Assembly (NCBI RefSeq): GCF_039962115.1
Contig: NZ_JAMPKJ010000009.1
Coordinates: 62,001 to 126,000 of the forward strand
Origin: Funiculus sociatus GB2-C1
GTDB lineage: Bacteria > Cyanobacteriota > Cyanobacteriia > Cyanobacteriales > FACHB-T130
Reading direction: 5' to 3'
Length of the DNA stretch: 64,000 nt
The position numbers were made by a program, and so were the translations under genes. Positions 32,332-42,315 of this stretch are shown here, piece after piece. The notes beneath the pieces were generated by a model that was not told the origin of the DNA, searched no databases, and worked only from the letters and a program-made list of their open reading frames with translations. Position 1 is the first letter of the stretch, and each line of letters starts with the position of its first letter.

Positions 32332-33675
32332 TTACAACGCACCAGCAGCCGTTTTATCCAGAACACCTCCCCCTAAGTGAGTTGTGATATTCATCGCTTG
32401 CAGCACTGGTATACCATCCGGGCCTTGGGGATAATCGATTACGGTGACTGCCCCATTACCCTGCTTAATGCTCCAGAAATTTTCTGGCTTTAAACCTAAA
32501 ATGTGACAAAGCAAAACTTTGTTAGTGGCATCGTGAGCCACCACTAAACCAGTTTTTGGCTGATCTCCAGAATAAGATGCGATCGCCATTTGCCAAGCGG
32601 CTACGCTGCGTTCCCACACCTGCTGCAAATTTTCTCCCTCTGGCATCTGCACGGTCTGGGGGTAATCTCGCCACTGTTCCAACATACCTGGGTACGTTAG
32701 CTCAATTTCTTCCTCAAATTTCCCTTCCCACAGTCCGTGACTGATTTCCGCCAAAGGTGGCTGTAGTTCAATCTGGACATGGGGATGATATTTGAGAATA
32801 ATTTCCGCTGTTTCCTTGGGACGCAGCAGTGGACTACTAACAGCAAAGTCAATTTGCACATCTTTGAGAAATTCAGCCGCTTTTTCGGCTTGTTCTCGCC
32901 CATTGTCGTTAAGCGGGACATCAATTTGTCCCTGAAAGCGTTTCTGACGATTCCACTCAGTTTCGCCGTGGCGTACCAGCAACAAACGTAACCCCTTATG
33001 TCCCGGACGAAAACTAGGCAGAGTTTCGCCCACATGAGCAGTCAAATTCATCGACTCTAATTGAGCAGGTTTGCCCCAGCCATCAGCAAAATTTAGTACG
33101 CTGATGCCACAGTTCGACTGCTGAATCGAATGGTAACGCTCAGGTGACATAGCGATCGCATTCGCAATCAAAGCTCGATTGATGCCGTTATGCCCCACCA
33201 ATAAAATAGTTCCCCCCGCATGGCGCGGGAGAATTTCCTGCCAAAACTGTCGCGCTTGCGCGTAAAGAGCTAAAACTGGAAAATGTTCCCTCACGCCCTC
33301 CGCTTCCTGTATCATCATTCGCAGTTCGTGGGGACGTTCCTGCCAGCAGCGATAATCTTCGGAAAATTTCTCCTTCACCTCAGAAGAAAGCATTTTCTCC
33401 CAAGCAGGCAAATCGATTTCCATCAGCTTATCTGACGCTTGTAAGGGCGCAGGTGTCGCCAAACAGGATACGATTACCTCTGCTGTCTGTTTTGCTCTTT
33501 GTAAGGGACTGGTATAGATTGCATCAAATTTTATGCCACCTAGAGCAGCACCAAGTTGACCAGCAGTGACACGACCTTTTTCGGTCAAAATTGATTCATC
33601 ACAGCGGCCCTGAATTCTACGCTCAGTGTTATAGCTGCTCTGACCATGACGCACGAGAATGACACGAGTATTCAG
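32332..33675 (-). CDS. Tandem phosphoglycerate-mutase-like (histidine phosphatase) protein
   Basis: Two histidine-phosphatase domains lie in tandem: RVILVRHGQSSYN near the start (first domain about 1-215) and LLLVRHGETEWN in the second (about 225-440). Each has the catalytic His in RHG and a later GHNGINR or VAHDATN His. Such proteins dephosphorylate small phosphoesters or act as mutases; the substrate is unknown. The 447-residue length assumes the CTG at 33675 as start, which has GGAGG (33684-33688) 8 nt upstream; the frame is open to 33891 but there it runs through an interspersed repeat (CCCCCTTGATAAGGGGG). Cyanobacterial relatives usually start near this point. Confidence 0.85.
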   Translation of the reverse strand: MNTRVILVRHGQSSYNTERRIQGRCDESILTEKGRVTAGQLGAALGGIKFDAIYTSPLQRAKQTAEVIVSCLATPAPLQASDKLMEIDLPAWEKMLSSEVKEKFSEDYRCWQERPHELRMMIQEAEGVREHFPVLALYAQARQFWQEILPRHAGGTILLVGHNGINRALIANAIAMSPERYHSIQQSNCGISVLNFADGWGKPAQLESMNLTAHVGETLPSFRPGHKGLRLLLVRHGETEWNRQKRFQGQIDVPLNDNGREQAEKAAEFLKDVQIDFAVSSPLLRPKETAEIILKYHPHVQIELQPPLAEISHGLWEGKFEEEIELTYPGMLEQWRDYPQTVQMPEGENLQQVWERSVAAWQMAIASYSGDQPKTGLVVAHDATNKVLLCHILGLKPENFWSIKQGNGAVTVIDYPQGPDGIPVLQAMNITTHLGGGVLDKTAAGAL

Positions 33676-33683
33676 GGTAATAT

Positions 33684-33688
33684 CCTCC
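33684..33688 (-). promoter_or_regulatory. Perfect Shine-Dalgarno GGAGG before a probable CTG start
   Basis: On the minus strand GGAGG ends 8 nt before CTG-AAT-ACT (33675). No ATG, GTG or TTG lies between it and the first conserved strand of the domain, so the position decides the start of the tandem phosphatase gene. Confidence 0.6.
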
Positions 33689-33719
33689 GCGAATCGATTG
33701 TAGATTTTAGATTTTAGAC

Positions 33720-33748
33720 ACCCCCCTTGATAAGGGGGTAGGGGGGAT
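33720..33748. repeat. CCCCCTTGATAAGGGGG palindromic repeat
   Basis: A stem of Cs and Gs around TTGATA, followed by a second GGGGGG run. This motif is a common interspersed element of cyanobacterial spacers and is translated only if the tandem phosphatase gene starts far upstream. Confidence 0.6.
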
Positions 33749-33917
33749 CGGATGCAAGGATTTCTCGTTTTTGGGCTGCTGCCTGAGAACGAGTTGAGCA
33801 AGGCTGCTGCCTCAATCAGTGAACAAAAAAGGTTCAGGAGAATTTTAACCTGTTCGGGACACGTCGCTAAGATATTCTCCAGAGGCGACACGATACTAAA
33901 TGTTTATAGGAGAACGC

Positions 33918-35432
33918 ATGACAATTAAGCGGTTGATTTTGGGGTTGCTGACAATTTTGGCTATTGTCCAAGTTGCCCTGTCCTTGCAAGGCAGCTGGAG
34001 TCAGCCTCAGATTCAAAGTCGTTTGGAATTGTACCAAACGAATCTGTTGCTGCACGCAACCGAGTGGCAGCCGGAAAATTCCGGTGGCTCAAATTTGACG
34101 ACCGCCCGTAACGCCATCTTGGGTGACGAACCCTTAAAAGCTGCCCAAAAGCAGTATCAGGATGCACTTTCGGAGGATAAAAATACCCTCGCAAAGCTCC
34201 AAGGGCAACTGAAAAAGCTGCAAGTTGAAGCTGATACAGATCCAAATAAATTGGATCTGCAGCAATTACTTTTGTCAATAGACAAGTTAAAAAAAGTGAT
34301 TGATGAGCTGTACTTGCGAGTGGGAATCTTACAGGTGCCAGGAGAAACGGATGCAGCGATCGCAACCTGGAAAGAGACGGGTGAGCGATCGCGCTCTCAA
34401 ACGGCTAATGTTTTGATCGGGCTTTGGAGCAATCCCCCGCGCCTGTTGCCAAATGCCCAGGAGCAAATTGAACAGCATTTAGACGGTTGGTTCCGCTATC
34501 GCGCTTTAAGCAAGCTGTACGAATTACAGGAGCGAACAGAGGCGCTTTCGGCTCTCAAAGCACAAGAACAGGAAATAGCCGAACAAGCAGTTTTTAAATT
34601 AGCAATGGTCGCTACAGTGCCGCTTTTCGGGGTAATTGTCGGCATAGGATTGCTAATTTTTCTGTTAGCTGGACGATTGATTAAGGGAAAAGAATCCCTT
34701 CTGGCTCACAATGGCGATGTTAAATGGACAACACCCTGGAATGGGGAAACTATCTGGCAAGTGTTTGTTGTCGGCTTTTTCTTTATCGGTCAATTTCTGC
34801 TGCCGATCTTTTTCAGCTTACTGCCGCTAAACCGAGCCAGCTTCGATAGTCGGACGCAAGCTTTGTTCGTTCTAGCTACTTACCTATTTTTGGCAATTCC
34901 GTGTCTTTTAGTGCTGTATTTCTCCATAAAACCATTTTTTCCGCTGCCTGAAGGTTGGTTTCGCTTTGATTGGCGGGGAAACTGGATTTTGTGGGGATTG
35001 GGAGGCTACTTGGTAGCGCTACCGCTGGTGATCATAGTGTCGCTGATTAACCAAAAACTATGGCAGGGACAAGGCGGGAGTAATCCGATTCTCCCAATTG
35101 CCCTAGAGGGACGGGATAGCGTGGCACTGACGATATTTTTCTTGACGGCGGCTGTGGCGGCACCGCTGTTTGAGGAATTTTTGTTTCGCGGGTTTCTGTT
35201 GCCGTCTTTGACTCGTTACATGCCAGTGTGGGGCGCGATCGCGGTCTCTAGCTTACTATTTGCTGTTGTTCACCTCCACCTCTCGGAAATCCTGCCTTTG
35301 GCGACTTTGGGGTTTGTTTTGGGTACAGTTTACACGCGATCGCGCAACCTCCTCGCCCCCATGCTCCTCCACTCTCTCTGGAATAGCGCCACCCTTGTGA
35401 GTCTCTTCATCTTAGGCAGTGGCTCTACATGA
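33918..35432 (+). CDS. CPBP-family intramembrane glutamic protease
   Basis: The 504-residue membrane protein ends in a CPBP (Abi/CAAX protease) domain: EE motif in LFEEFLFRGFLLPSL, FAVVHLHLSE and LLHSLWNS, the catalytic Glu/His residues of this family. The N-terminal third is soluble and helical (coiled coil about 75-130 with KLQGQLKKLQVEADTD) behind a first membrane helix at about 5-22. About eight further membrane helices follow. Relatives process prenylated proteins or act in bacteriocin tolerance; the target here is unknown. AGGAG at 33908-33912 sets the ATG at 33918; an ATG at 33900 would lack a ribosome site. Confidence 0.87.
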   Translation: MTIKRLILGLLTILAIVQVALSLQGSWSQPQIQSRLELYQTNLLLHATEWQPENSGGSNLTTARNAILGDEPLKAAQKQYQDALSEDKNTLAKLQGQLKKLQVEADTDPNKLDLQQLLLSIDKLKKVIDELYLRVGILQVPGETDAAIATWKETGERSRSQTANVLIGLWSNPPRLLPNAQEQIEQHLDGWFRYRALSKLYELQERTEALSALKAQEQEIAEQAVFKLAMVATVPLFGVIVGIGLLIFLLAGRLIKGKESLLAHNGDVKWTTPWNGETIWQVFVVGFFFIGQFLLPIFFSLLPLNRASFDSRTQALFVLATYLFLAIPCLLVLYFSIKPFFPLPEGWFRFDWRGNWILWGLGGYLVALPLVIIVSLINQKLWQGQGGSNPILPIALEGRDSVALTIFFLTAAVAAPLFEEFLFRGFLLPSLTRYMPVWGAIAVSSLLFAVVHLHLSEILPLATLGFVLGTVYTRSRNLLAPMLLHSLWNSATLVSLFILGSGST

Positions 35433-35597
35433 TGCTTTGTGCTTTATCTGCGCTGGGCGAATCGTTGACCCAACCAGGGGCAAGTAACTTAAAAAAAATT
35501 CACAATTTTTGCTCCAAGACGCGGACTTTCGCCTAACCTCAAAATAGAGGCGCTAGATTAATCTGGCACTCTTGGTGTCGCGGTAAGTCCCAAATCT

Positions 35598-38045
35598 ATG
35601 CAAGTTTCGACCAAATCTGTAGTTGCTACCCCCGAATCGTCGGTAGAGACTATTACCCTCGACGTGGGGGGAATGAGATGTGCAGGCTGCGTGAAGGTTG
35701 TAGAAAAGCAGCTCAAAGAGCATCCAGGTGTCATTTCCGCCTGCGTCAATCTGGTGACAGAAGTGGCTGTCGTAGAATGCGAATCTGGCGCAGTAGATCC
35801 AACAGCTTTGGCAAAGCAGGTGAGTGACGCTGGATTTCCCACCCAGTCTCGCGTAGCTACTACAGGCGATGGAAAAGAGGCTTTGAGTCCAGCCCAGCGA
35901 CACGCCGAGGAAAATCGTAAGCAAATGTGGCGCTTGGTAGTTGCGGGTGTGCTGATTCTCTTCTCCGGAATTGGTCATCTTGGGCAACACTCTTTACTTT
36001 TGCCGCAGTTGTTACTGCTGACAAATATTTGGTTTCACTGGGGATTAGCAACAGCGGCGTTGCTGTTACCAGGGCGCGAAATATTACTAGATGGCTGGCG
36101 AGGTTTGCGGCGAAATGCTCCCAATATGAACACGCTGGTGGGATTGGGAACCCTGACGGCATACACAGCAAGTTGTGTGGCGCTGTTCTTCCCCCAGCTG
36201 GGTTGGGAGTGTTTCTTTGATGAGCCTGTAATGCTATTGGGATTTATCTTACTGGGGCGCACTTTGGAGCAACGGGCAAGAGGTCGTGCGGCTGCGGCGT
36301 TTGAGGCATTATTAGCATTACAGCCAAAAGTAGCTCGTTTGATTGCCAATCCAACTAATTTGGGCAGAGGAGCAGGAGAGAAAGGCAGAGGAGCAGATTT
36401 ATCAATCCCCAATCCCCAATCCCCAATCCCCAATCCCCAATCAGAAGTAGAAATCCCAGTCGATCAAGTCCGTGTGGGCGAGTGGTTGCGGGTGTTACCA
36501 GGTGAGCAGATCCCAGTCGATGGAGAAGTGGTAGCTGGGCAGACGACCGTGAATGAGTCGATGCTGACGGGGGAGCCTGTACCAGTAATGAAGCAGCCAG
36601 GGGACGCGGTGGCTGCGGGGACGCTCAATCAGTCGGGAGCGATCGCTATTAAGGCAACTCGTACTGGCAAGGACACGACTTTAGCTCAAATCGTGGCATT
36701 GGTGGAAGCAGCCCAAACCCGTAAAGCACCAGTACAACAGTTGGCGGATACGGTGGCGGGTTACTTCACCTATGGGGTTCTAGCAGCTGCGGCTTTAACG
36801 TTCCTATTCTGGTACTTTGTCGGCTCTCAACTTTGGCCTGATGTCTCCATATTGCGGGTTGTTGGCATTGATAACCATGCCACAATGCACCACGCTCTCA
36901 GCAACCACTCACCAATGTTATTAAGTTTGAAGCTGGCGATTTCTGTCTCGGTCATCGCCTGTCCCTGCGCTTTGGGCTTGGCGACACCCACAGCAATTCT
37001 AGTAGGGACTGGTCTTGGGGCAGAACGCGGGCTGTTGATCAAAGGTGGGGACGTGCTGGAACGGGTACACCATCTGAATACAGTGGTATTTGATAAGACG
37101 GGAACGCTAACGACTGGTCATCCTACGGTGACAGATTGCTTGCCAATAGGAATCACCCCAGAAACTCTTCTCCTACTAGCGGCGGCGGCAGAAAGTGGCA
37201 CGACACATCCTCTAGCAAAGGCAATTTTGGAGGAAGCACATCGGCAAGAATTAGCAATTCCCCCGGCTGTGGAGTTTTATACGGAACCGGGGTTGGGGGT
37301 ATCGGCTTTAGTAGATAATTCGCGGGTTTTCTTGGGTAACGCTGACTGGCTAACTAAGCAGGGGATTGCGATTAGCGATACAGCGACGGATCGCACTTTA
37401 TCGCTATTTGCTGCCGGGAAAACGGTGGTTTATGTGGCAGTGGACGGTAATTTAGCTGGGTTGATTGCTGTAACCGATACCCTGAGACCGGATGCGAAAG
37501 CTACGGTGGAGCGATTGCGTTCAATGGGATTGCGGGTGATGCTGCTGACTGGGGATAGGATGGAAGCTGCTGTCGCGATCGCATCTCAACTAGAACTGCA
37601 CCCTGATGACGTTTTGGCAAACGTCCGCCCAGAGGCTAAAGCCACCGCAGTGCAACAGTTGCAAACTTTAGGACAACGAGTGGCAATGGTTGGCGATGGC
37701 ATCAACGATGCTCCGGCGTTAGCACAAGCCGATGTTGGAATTTCTCTCCAAGGTGGGACAGATGTTGCTATTGAAACTGCCCAAATTGTTTTAATACGCG
37801 ATCGCTTATCTGACGTGGTGCAGTCAATCCAACTCTCCCGTGCCACCTTCAACAAAATTCGTCAAAATCTCTTCTGGGCTTTTGCCTACAATACACTCTC
37901 ATTGCCCGTTGCTGCTGGCATCTTACTACCAAGTTTCGGCATTGTTTTAGGCCCATCTGCCGCCGGAGCATTGATGGCATTTAGCTCTGTAAGCGTCGTC
38001 ACCAATTCGTTGTTACTCCGTCAAAGCCTGAAAAATCAGGATTGA
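35598..38045 (+). CDS. Copper-type P1B ATPase (CtaA/PacS family)
   Basis: This ATPase moves copper across a membrane at the cost of ATP. The 815-residue protein has an N-terminal heavy-metal domain with CAGC (C28, C31), about eight membrane helices, the transmembrane CPC motif in [11 protein letters not shown] near 455, the phosphorylation motif DKTGTLTTG near 500, the nucleotide-binding HP signature (THPLAKAI), and [14 protein letters not shown]. In cyanobacteria such pumps feed copper to plastocyanin and cytochrome oxidase; the CtaA type is my first guess. A 26-residue insert at about 256-282 comes from interspersed repeats. The ATG at 35598 gives a normal N-terminus. Confidence 0.92.
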   Translation: MQVSTKSVVATPESSVETITLDVGGMRCAGCVKVVEKQLKEHPGVISACVNLVTEVAVVECESGAVDPTALAKQVSDAGFPTQSRVATTGDGKEALSPAQRHAEENRKQMWRLVVAGVLILFSGIGHLGQHSLLLPQLLLLTNIWFHWGLATAALLLPGREILLDGWRGLRRNAPNMNTLVGLGTLTAYTASCVALFFPQLGWECFFDEPVMLLGFILLGRTLEQRARGRAAAAFEALLALQPKVARLIANPTNLGRGAGEKGRGADLSIPNPQSPIPNPQSEVEIPVDQVRVGEWLRVLPGEQIPVDGEVVAGQTTVNESMLTGEPVPVMKQPGDAVAAGTLNQSGAIAIKATRTGKDTTLAQIVALVEAAQTRKAPVQQLADTVAGYFTYGVLAAAALTFLFWYFVGSQLWPDVSILRVVGIDNHATMHHALSNHSPMLLSLKLAISVSVIACPCALGLATPTAILVGTGLGAERGLLIKGGDVLERVHHLNTVVFDKTGTLTTGHPTVTDCLPIGITPETLLLLAAAAESGTTHPLAKAILEEAHRQELAIPPAVEFYTEPGLGVSALVDNSRVFLGNADWLTKQGIAISDTATDRTLSLFAAGKTVVYVAVDGNLAGLIAVTDTLRPDAKATVERLRSMGLRVMLLTGDRMEAAVAIASQLELHPDDVLANVRPEAKATAVQQLQTLGQRVAMVGDGINDAPALAQADVGISLQGGTDVAIETAQIVLIRDRLSDVVQSIQLSRATFNKIRQNLFWAFAYNTLSLPVAAGILLPSFGIVLGPSAAGALMAFSSVSVVTNSLLLRQSLKNQD
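36364..36441 (+). repeat. Two-part repeat insert inside the P-type ATPase gene
   Basis: Bases 36364-36396 carry two copies of GCAGAGGAGCAG-like purine repeat. Bases 36407-36441 carry five perfect CCCCAAT heptamers. Both are in frame and encode a Gly/Arg/Glu stretch then [12 protein letters not shown]. Confidence 0.92.
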
Positions 38046-38374
38046 AGTTTGTCCGGAGTTTGTAGGTTATCGGTTGTAGTCATTACGGGATCTCTAATAA
38101 CTACAATATGATAGGGGGAACATTGTAACCCAAAAGCACTATCATGCCTGCTGCAACTTGACAATACTGGCTTCAAAGGTGTAGAGGGTGTTACGCTGGA
38201 GTCCGGACAACATCAGCCATAGCTACTCTTGTTTTCCTCAAGATAATATCTGGTTGCTGGTTGTCAATCCGGGTGCAGGCACAGGCGCTTACCCCGCCAG
38301 TTGAAGATGGTGCCATTGTTAGTTGAAGTAACTGTTTTTTCCCAACCAACCGCTCTCTCTAAACTATTTTTTCA
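38046..38374. other. Spacer between the P-type ATPase and FHA genes
   Basis: The 329-bp spacer has no convincing open frame or RNA. It contains GTCCGGAGTTTGTAGG near the start and GAGTCCGGACAACATC near 38200 (shared TCCGGA words), but no clear element boundary. The FHA promoter probably lies near its 3' end. Confidence 0.4.
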
Positions 38375-38794
38375 ATGCCTTCAAAACTGCATCTGAACCA
38401 TTTATTGATTATTGAGGATGATCAGGGACGCAAGGAGTTTACCTTAGAAAAGCCTGAATATTGCGTTGGCAGAGACCAAAAATGCGATATTCGGCTATAC
38501 TCACAGTTTGTATCCCGTAGGCACGCAACTTTAGTGCAAAAAATGCGTGGGGATGGCTCCTATTACTACAGGATTGTCGATGGCGACAAAGGCAAGCCTA
38601 GTGCCAACGGACTGTTGATTAACGGGCGTAAACTTCAATCCCACGATCTTGAAGATGAGGACGAGATTGTTTTTGGGCCGCAAGTACGGGCGAGATATTT
38701 CCACTTGAAGAAAGAATCAATCCCGACGGGGCCTCCCGATGAGTGGGACATCACTCTGATTAGCCCCAACATGGTAGGCGAAGACGAAACTTAA
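38375..38794 (+). CDS. FHA-domain protein
   Basis: The 139-residue protein is almost entirely one FHA (forkhead-associated) domain, which binds phosphothreonine peptides. Expected motifs are present: GRD near 28, QFVSRRHATLV with the Ser-Arg-Arg-His phosphopeptide site, SANGLLING, and the DEDEIVFGPQVRARY strand. The C-terminal 25 residues are polar. It probably acts as an adaptor downstream of Ser/Thr kinases, none of which is visible in this window. The ATG at 38375 begins the first strand directly; no strong Shine-Dalgarno sequence is seen. Confidence 0.88.
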   Translation: MPSKLHLNHLLIIEDDQGRKEFTLEKPEYCVGRDQKCDIRLYSQFVSRRHATLVQKMRGDGSYYYRIVDGDKGKPSANGLLINGRKLQSHDLEDEDEIVFGPQVRARYFHLKKESIPTGPPDEWDITLISPNMVGEDET

Positions 38795-38844
38795 GCTCTT
38801 CACATCGAAAGCTCAACCTCCGGCTCCCAAAAGTGAGCGATCGC

Positions 38845-39192
38845 CTATCCGGCTACGCTTTCAACCAGTTGCCAATGGCGATTTTGGGCGATCGCCTGCT
38901 GCACCTGGTGGAACATTTGATGACAGTGGTTGTCAACCTGGAGGGGCAATTCTTCGTTTTTAATCACAAAATTCATCCGCACTTCTTGCTCTGTGGCGGT
39001 AGATTTATCAATCAGCACCTCGACCGTCACCAGCTTGGCAAAGGAGACGTGGCCTGGTATTTCCCTCGCCATCAGGTAGTCTCCAGTGTTGTAGATAATA
39101 TCGAAATTGCAGGACTCCAAAACTTCTATGAGCACCTGTTGGAGACGCTCAAGGGGAACTGCAATGATAAATGAACAGGTATAGCGAGCCAT
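38845..39192 (-). CDS. Conserved cyanobacterial protein of 115 residues
   Basis: The protein begins MARYTCSFIIAVPLERLQQV and continues with alternating strand-helix patterns (EVLESCNFDIIYNTGDYLMA, FAKLVTVEVLIDKST). It is soluble, without signal peptide. I do not recognise a named family; the pattern resembles a small SRPBCC- or ferredoxin-like fold, a guess only. It is chosen over a similarly long plus-strand frame across the same bases because its hydrophobic periodicity and composition look like a folded protein. A G-run lies upstream of the ATG at 39192. Confidence 0.7.
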   Translation of the reverse strand: MARYTCSFIIAVPLERLQQVLIEVLESCNFDIIYNTGDYLMAREIPGHVSFAKLVTVEVLIDKSTATEQEVRMNFVIKNEELPLQVDNHCHQMFHQVQQAIAQNRHWQLVESVAG

Positions 39193-39403
39193 TAAATAAA
39201 CCCCCGAGTCATATCCCTAGACCCTCTCATCATACCGAACCTTAGTTTAGGGTCATAATAAGTATGCTTTCTTCTAAGGCTAGAGCCATTAATAAAGCTT
39301 TTATCAGCTTCTAGCATACCAGTCATCTCTCCGGAAAGAACCAGAATAGGACGGAGGGCTGAATGTAAAAGGAAAAAAGTGCTGTGATGATGAGAATTGG
39401 GTA

Positions 39404-40051
39404 ATGCAGGGCAAGCTGATTGTGTTTGAGGGAGTCGAAGGTAGCGGTAAAACCACCCAGATACAGCGATCGCGCCATTGGCTTCTGGAAAGGATGAATC
39501 AAAAGCCATCCAACGTTGTAGTAACCAGGGAACCGGGAGGGACAACATTAGGCAGTCGTTTGCGCCAATTGTTGCTGCAAGGACACCAGCACCCAATCCA
39601 AGACAGGACTGAACTACTAATTTTTGCAGCAGATCGCGCTCAACACGTTGAGGAAGTTATTAACCCGACTCTCTTGGCGGGAGGAATTATTTTGTGCGAT
39701 CGCTTCACAGATTCCACAATTGCCTATCAAGGTTATGGTCGCGGCCTTAGCCTAGAATTAATCGAGAATATCTGCCAGGTAGCGACCGATGGTAGGACAA
39801 GTGACCTCACCCTGTGGCTGGATGTTGATGTCGAAGTTGGTTTAGCACGAGCCAAGGCTCGTGGAACTGCTGACCGGATGGAGCAAGCAGACTTAGCGTT
39901 TCATCGACGGGTACAGCAAGGCTTCACCGCATTGGCAGCAGCCCATCCGCATCGGATTGTACGGGTGGATGCCAGTCGCAGCGAGGCAGAAGTACAAGAG
40001 CAAATTCAGATGATTTTGACTCAGAAATTTGCCCAATGGTATCCAGACTAA
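39404..40051 (+). CDS. tmk: Thymidylate kinase
   Basis: Tmk phosphorylates dTMP to dTDP with ATP, an essential step of DNA precursor supply. The 215-residue protein has the P-loop FEGVEGSGKTTQ (8-19), the DR(F/Y/S) motif in LCDRFTDSTIAYQGYGRGL, REPGGT near 46, and a Leu-Asp-Val-Asp (LWLDVDVEVG) strand. The lid segment ARGTADRME is typical of bacterial TMPK. It starts at the ATG 39404 and is followed 68 bp later by holB, a common arrangement in bacteria. Confidence 0.96.
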   Translation: MQGKLIVFEGVEGSGKTTQIQRSRHWLLERMNQKPSNVVVTREPGGTTLGSRLRQLLLQGHQHPIQDRTELLIFAADRAQHVEEVINPTLLAGGIILCDRFTDSTIAYQGYGRGLSLELIENICQVATDGRTSDLTLWLDVDVEVGLARAKARGTADRMEQADLAFHRRVQQGFTALAAAHPHRIVRVDASRSEAEVQEQIQMILTQKFAQWYPD

Positions 40052-40119
40052 TCCTGGGAACGAGAAAATAGATAATCTGTCTCTATTTGCTCCTTTCCCT
40101 GCCTTTATCCACCAGTTTA

Positions 40120-41109
40120 ATGAACTTTTTTGCACCACTTGTAGGACAAAATCGAGCCGTTGAGTTACTAACCCAGGCAGTTGCCCAAAACCGGGTTGCA
40201 CCTGCCTACCTGTTTACTGGGCCAGAAGGTGTTGGCAGAAGTATAGCGGCCCGGTGCTTTGTGGAGCTTCTATTCTGCACCCATCTGGCAAAACTAAATT
40301 CCAATACGCTTGCTGACGAGGCAAACATAAAACATGGTTTCGCGTTACAAAAACGCTTGGCTGCTGGCAACCATCCAGATTTGCTGTGGGTGCAGCCGAC
40401 TTATCTCCACCAGGGGGAAAGATTATCTGCCGCCCAAGCAGCCGAGAAAGGTGTGAAGCGCAAGGCCCCGCCACAAATACGGCTGGAGCAAATTCGGGAA
40501 ATCGGTCAGTTTTTGGGACGTTATCCTCTGGAGGCACCAAGGAATGTGGTGGTGCTGGAGGCCGCGGAAACAATGGCAGAGGCGGCGGCGAATGGCTTAC
40601 TCAAAACGCTGGAAGAACCGGGACAGGCAACACTGATTTTGATGGCACCATCAGAGTCCTCGTTGTTACCGACGCTGGTATCGCGTTGTCAGCGGATTCC
40701 TTTTTACGGTTTAGATAAGGCGGCGATGAAGCAAGTGCTGCTGCAAACGGGTCACGAAGAGATTTTGAAGCATCCACCAGTGTTAGCGATCGCGCAAGGC
40801 AGTCCGGGAAATGCGATCGCATCCTTCACGCAACTCGCCACCATTCCCCCAGACTTACTCCAAGACATTACCCAGTTGCCCAAATCTCATCGCAATGCTC
40901 TCCAACTCGCCAAAAAAATTGATAAAACTCTAGATACAGAAGCCCAACTGTGGTTGGTTGATTATTTACAGCACAGTTACTGGCAGCAATTCTTAGACAG
41001 AAAAATTTCTAAATTGCCCTTACAGCATCTAGAAAAAGCCCGCGAATATCTCCGGGGCTATGCTCAGCCGCGGCTGGTCTGGGAAGTGACTCTATTAAAC
41101 ATGATTTAA
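40120..41109 (+). CDS. holB: DNA polymerase III delta-prime subunit
   Basis: HolB belongs to the clamp loader that places the sliding clamp on DNA. The 329-residue protein begins MNFFAPLVGQNRAVELLTQ, then has YLFTGPEGVGRSIAARC (P-loop-like), the LLKTLEEPGQATLILMAPSESSLLPTLVSRCQ sensor 1 region with the SRC motif, and a helical collar. It lies next to tmk. A longer frame exists from TTG 40087, but the ATG at 40120 matches the family N-terminus. The order tmk-holB occurs in other bacteria and supports the assignment. Confidence 0.93.
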   Translation: MNFFAPLVGQNRAVELLTQAVAQNRVAPAYLFTGPEGVGRSIAARCFVELLFCTHLAKLNSNTLADEANIKHGFALQKRLAAGNHPDLLWVQPTYLHQGERLSAAQAAEKGVKRKAPPQIRLEQIREIGQFLGRYPLEAPRNVVVLEAAETMAEAAANGLLKTLEEPGQATLILMAPSESSLLPTLVSRCQRIPFYGLDKAAMKQVLLQTGHEEILKHPPVLAIAQGSPGNAIASFTQLATIPPDLLQDITQLPKSHRNALQLAKKIDKTLDTEAQLWLVDYLQHSYWQQFLDRKISKLPLQHLEKAREYLRGYAQPRLVWEVTLLNMI

Positions 41110-41238
41110 GCCCCAAAGGTTGTCAACGACTGTATCAGGTAAGCTTTCCTCTGGAGCAGTCTTTAGTATGGTGAATATACCCCAGTGTTCCCAGTAGTGG
41201 TGATTAACAACAAAACTGGGTAAGGGTCAGCAAATCTT

Positions 41239-42225
41239 ATGAACCAAGTAGATTATCTCCGTATCAGCTTAATTGACCGCTGCAATTTTCGGTGTCAATA
41301 CTGTATGCCGGAGGGGGCTGAACTTGACTATATTTTGCAGCAGGAGCTGTTAACTAATCAGGAACTGCTTACCCTGCTTAAAGAGGTGTTTATCCCTGTG
41401 GGATTTAGTCGGTTTCGCCTGACTGGTGGCGAACCTTTGCTGCGTCCGCGGGTGGTGGAATTGGTAAGCGCGATCGCATCCCTAAGAGAAACCCAAGACC
41501 TCTCGATGACCACTAACGCCTTTTTACTTTCCCCGATAGCGCAAGACCTCTACAATGCTGGTTTGCGACGGCTCAATATCAGTCTCGACTCTCTCGATCC
41601 AGATACATTTGCCCAAATTAGTGGTAATCGCGGCCGTTCCCGCTGGCAAGAAGTCTGGGATGGAATCCAAGCTGCTCATCGCGTCGGTTTTGATCCCCTG
41701 AAACTCAATGTAGTAGTGATTCCTGGTGTCAACGACCACGAAGTTTTAGATTTAGCCGCCCTGACACTTGAGCGACAATGGCACGTCCGGTTTATTGAAT
41801 TCATGCCCATTGGCAACGACCAGCTTTTTGCGGGAAAGGGTTGGGTGTCCTCTGCGGATTTGCGGCAACGCATTCGCGACGTTTTTGGCTTGACAGAATC
41901 TTCCGTCCGTGGTAACGGGCCTGCGGATGTTTTCCAGATCCCCGGAGCCAAAGGTACGCTGGGATTTATCAGTCAGATGTCAGAATGTTTTTGCGATCGC
42001 TGTAACCGGATGCGTCTTTCAGCAGACGGCTGGTTGCGCCCCTGTCTGCTCAATGAAACTGGTCAAATTGACCTGAAAACTGCCCTCCGCACTGGCATGG
42101 AAATGGCTGAACTACGCGAGAAAGTGCGGCAGTTGCTCTTTCTGAAACCAGAAATTAACTTCAAGCAGCGAGATTCAGGAACGACTGGTGCGTATAGCCG
42201 CACCATGTCGCAAATTGGTGGGTAA
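41239..42225 (+). CDS. moaA: GTP 3',8-cyclase MoaA
   Basis: MoaA is a radical-SAM enzyme that turns GTP into 3',8-cyclo-GTP, the first step of molybdenum cofactor synthesis. The 328-residue protein has the N-terminal cluster motif CNFRCQYC (C15, C19, C22), the [11 protein letters not shown]-binding motif, and the second cluster motif [20 protein letters not shown]. It ends with the short SQIGG tail typical of active enzymes. The ATG at 41239 is 15 residues before the first Cys. moaE lies at 22 kb. The 3' spacer to rpsD is filled with STRR repeats. Confidence 0.96.
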   Translation: MNQVDYLRISLIDRCNFRCQYCMPEGAELDYILQQELLTNQELLTLLKEVFIPVGFSRFRLTGGEPLLRPRVVELVSAIASLRETQDLSMTTNAFLLSPIAQDLYNAGLRRLNISLDSLDPDTFAQISGNRGRSRWQEVWDGIQAAHRVGFDPLKLNVVVIPGVNDHEVLDLAALTLERQWHVRFIEFMPIGNDQLFAGKGWVSSADLRQRIRDVFGLTESSVRGNGPADVFQIPGAKGTLGFISQMSECFCDRCNRMRLSADGWLRPCLLNETGQIDLKTALRTGMEMAELREKVRQLLFLKPEINFKQRDSGTTGAYSRTMSQIGG

Positions 42226-42312
42226 TGGGGGATTGGGAATTGGGGATTGGGGATTGGGGAGAATCTTATCCAGTCCCCAGTCCCTGTCCCTATCCGCCAG
42301 TCCCCAGCCCCT
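42226..42312. repeat. STRR tract between moaA and rpsD
   Basis: The GGGGATT heptamer (inverse of CCCCAAT) is repeated three to four times, then CCCCAGT/CCAGTCCC words run to 42312. It separates two convergent genes and is a typical STRR-bearing spacer. Confidence 0.85.
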
Positions 42313-42315
42313 TGC

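Noticed and set aside
33675-33891. Extended N-terminus of the tandem phosphatase
   Set aside because: The extra 72 residues are coded by repeat DNA (CCCCCTTGATAAGGGGG), with no ribosome site; GGAGG lies at the CTG.
38833-39174. Plus-strand frame of 113 codons
   Set aside because: It lies opposite the 115-residue minus-strand gene, which has better hydrophobic pattern and start; the plus frame seems a shadow.
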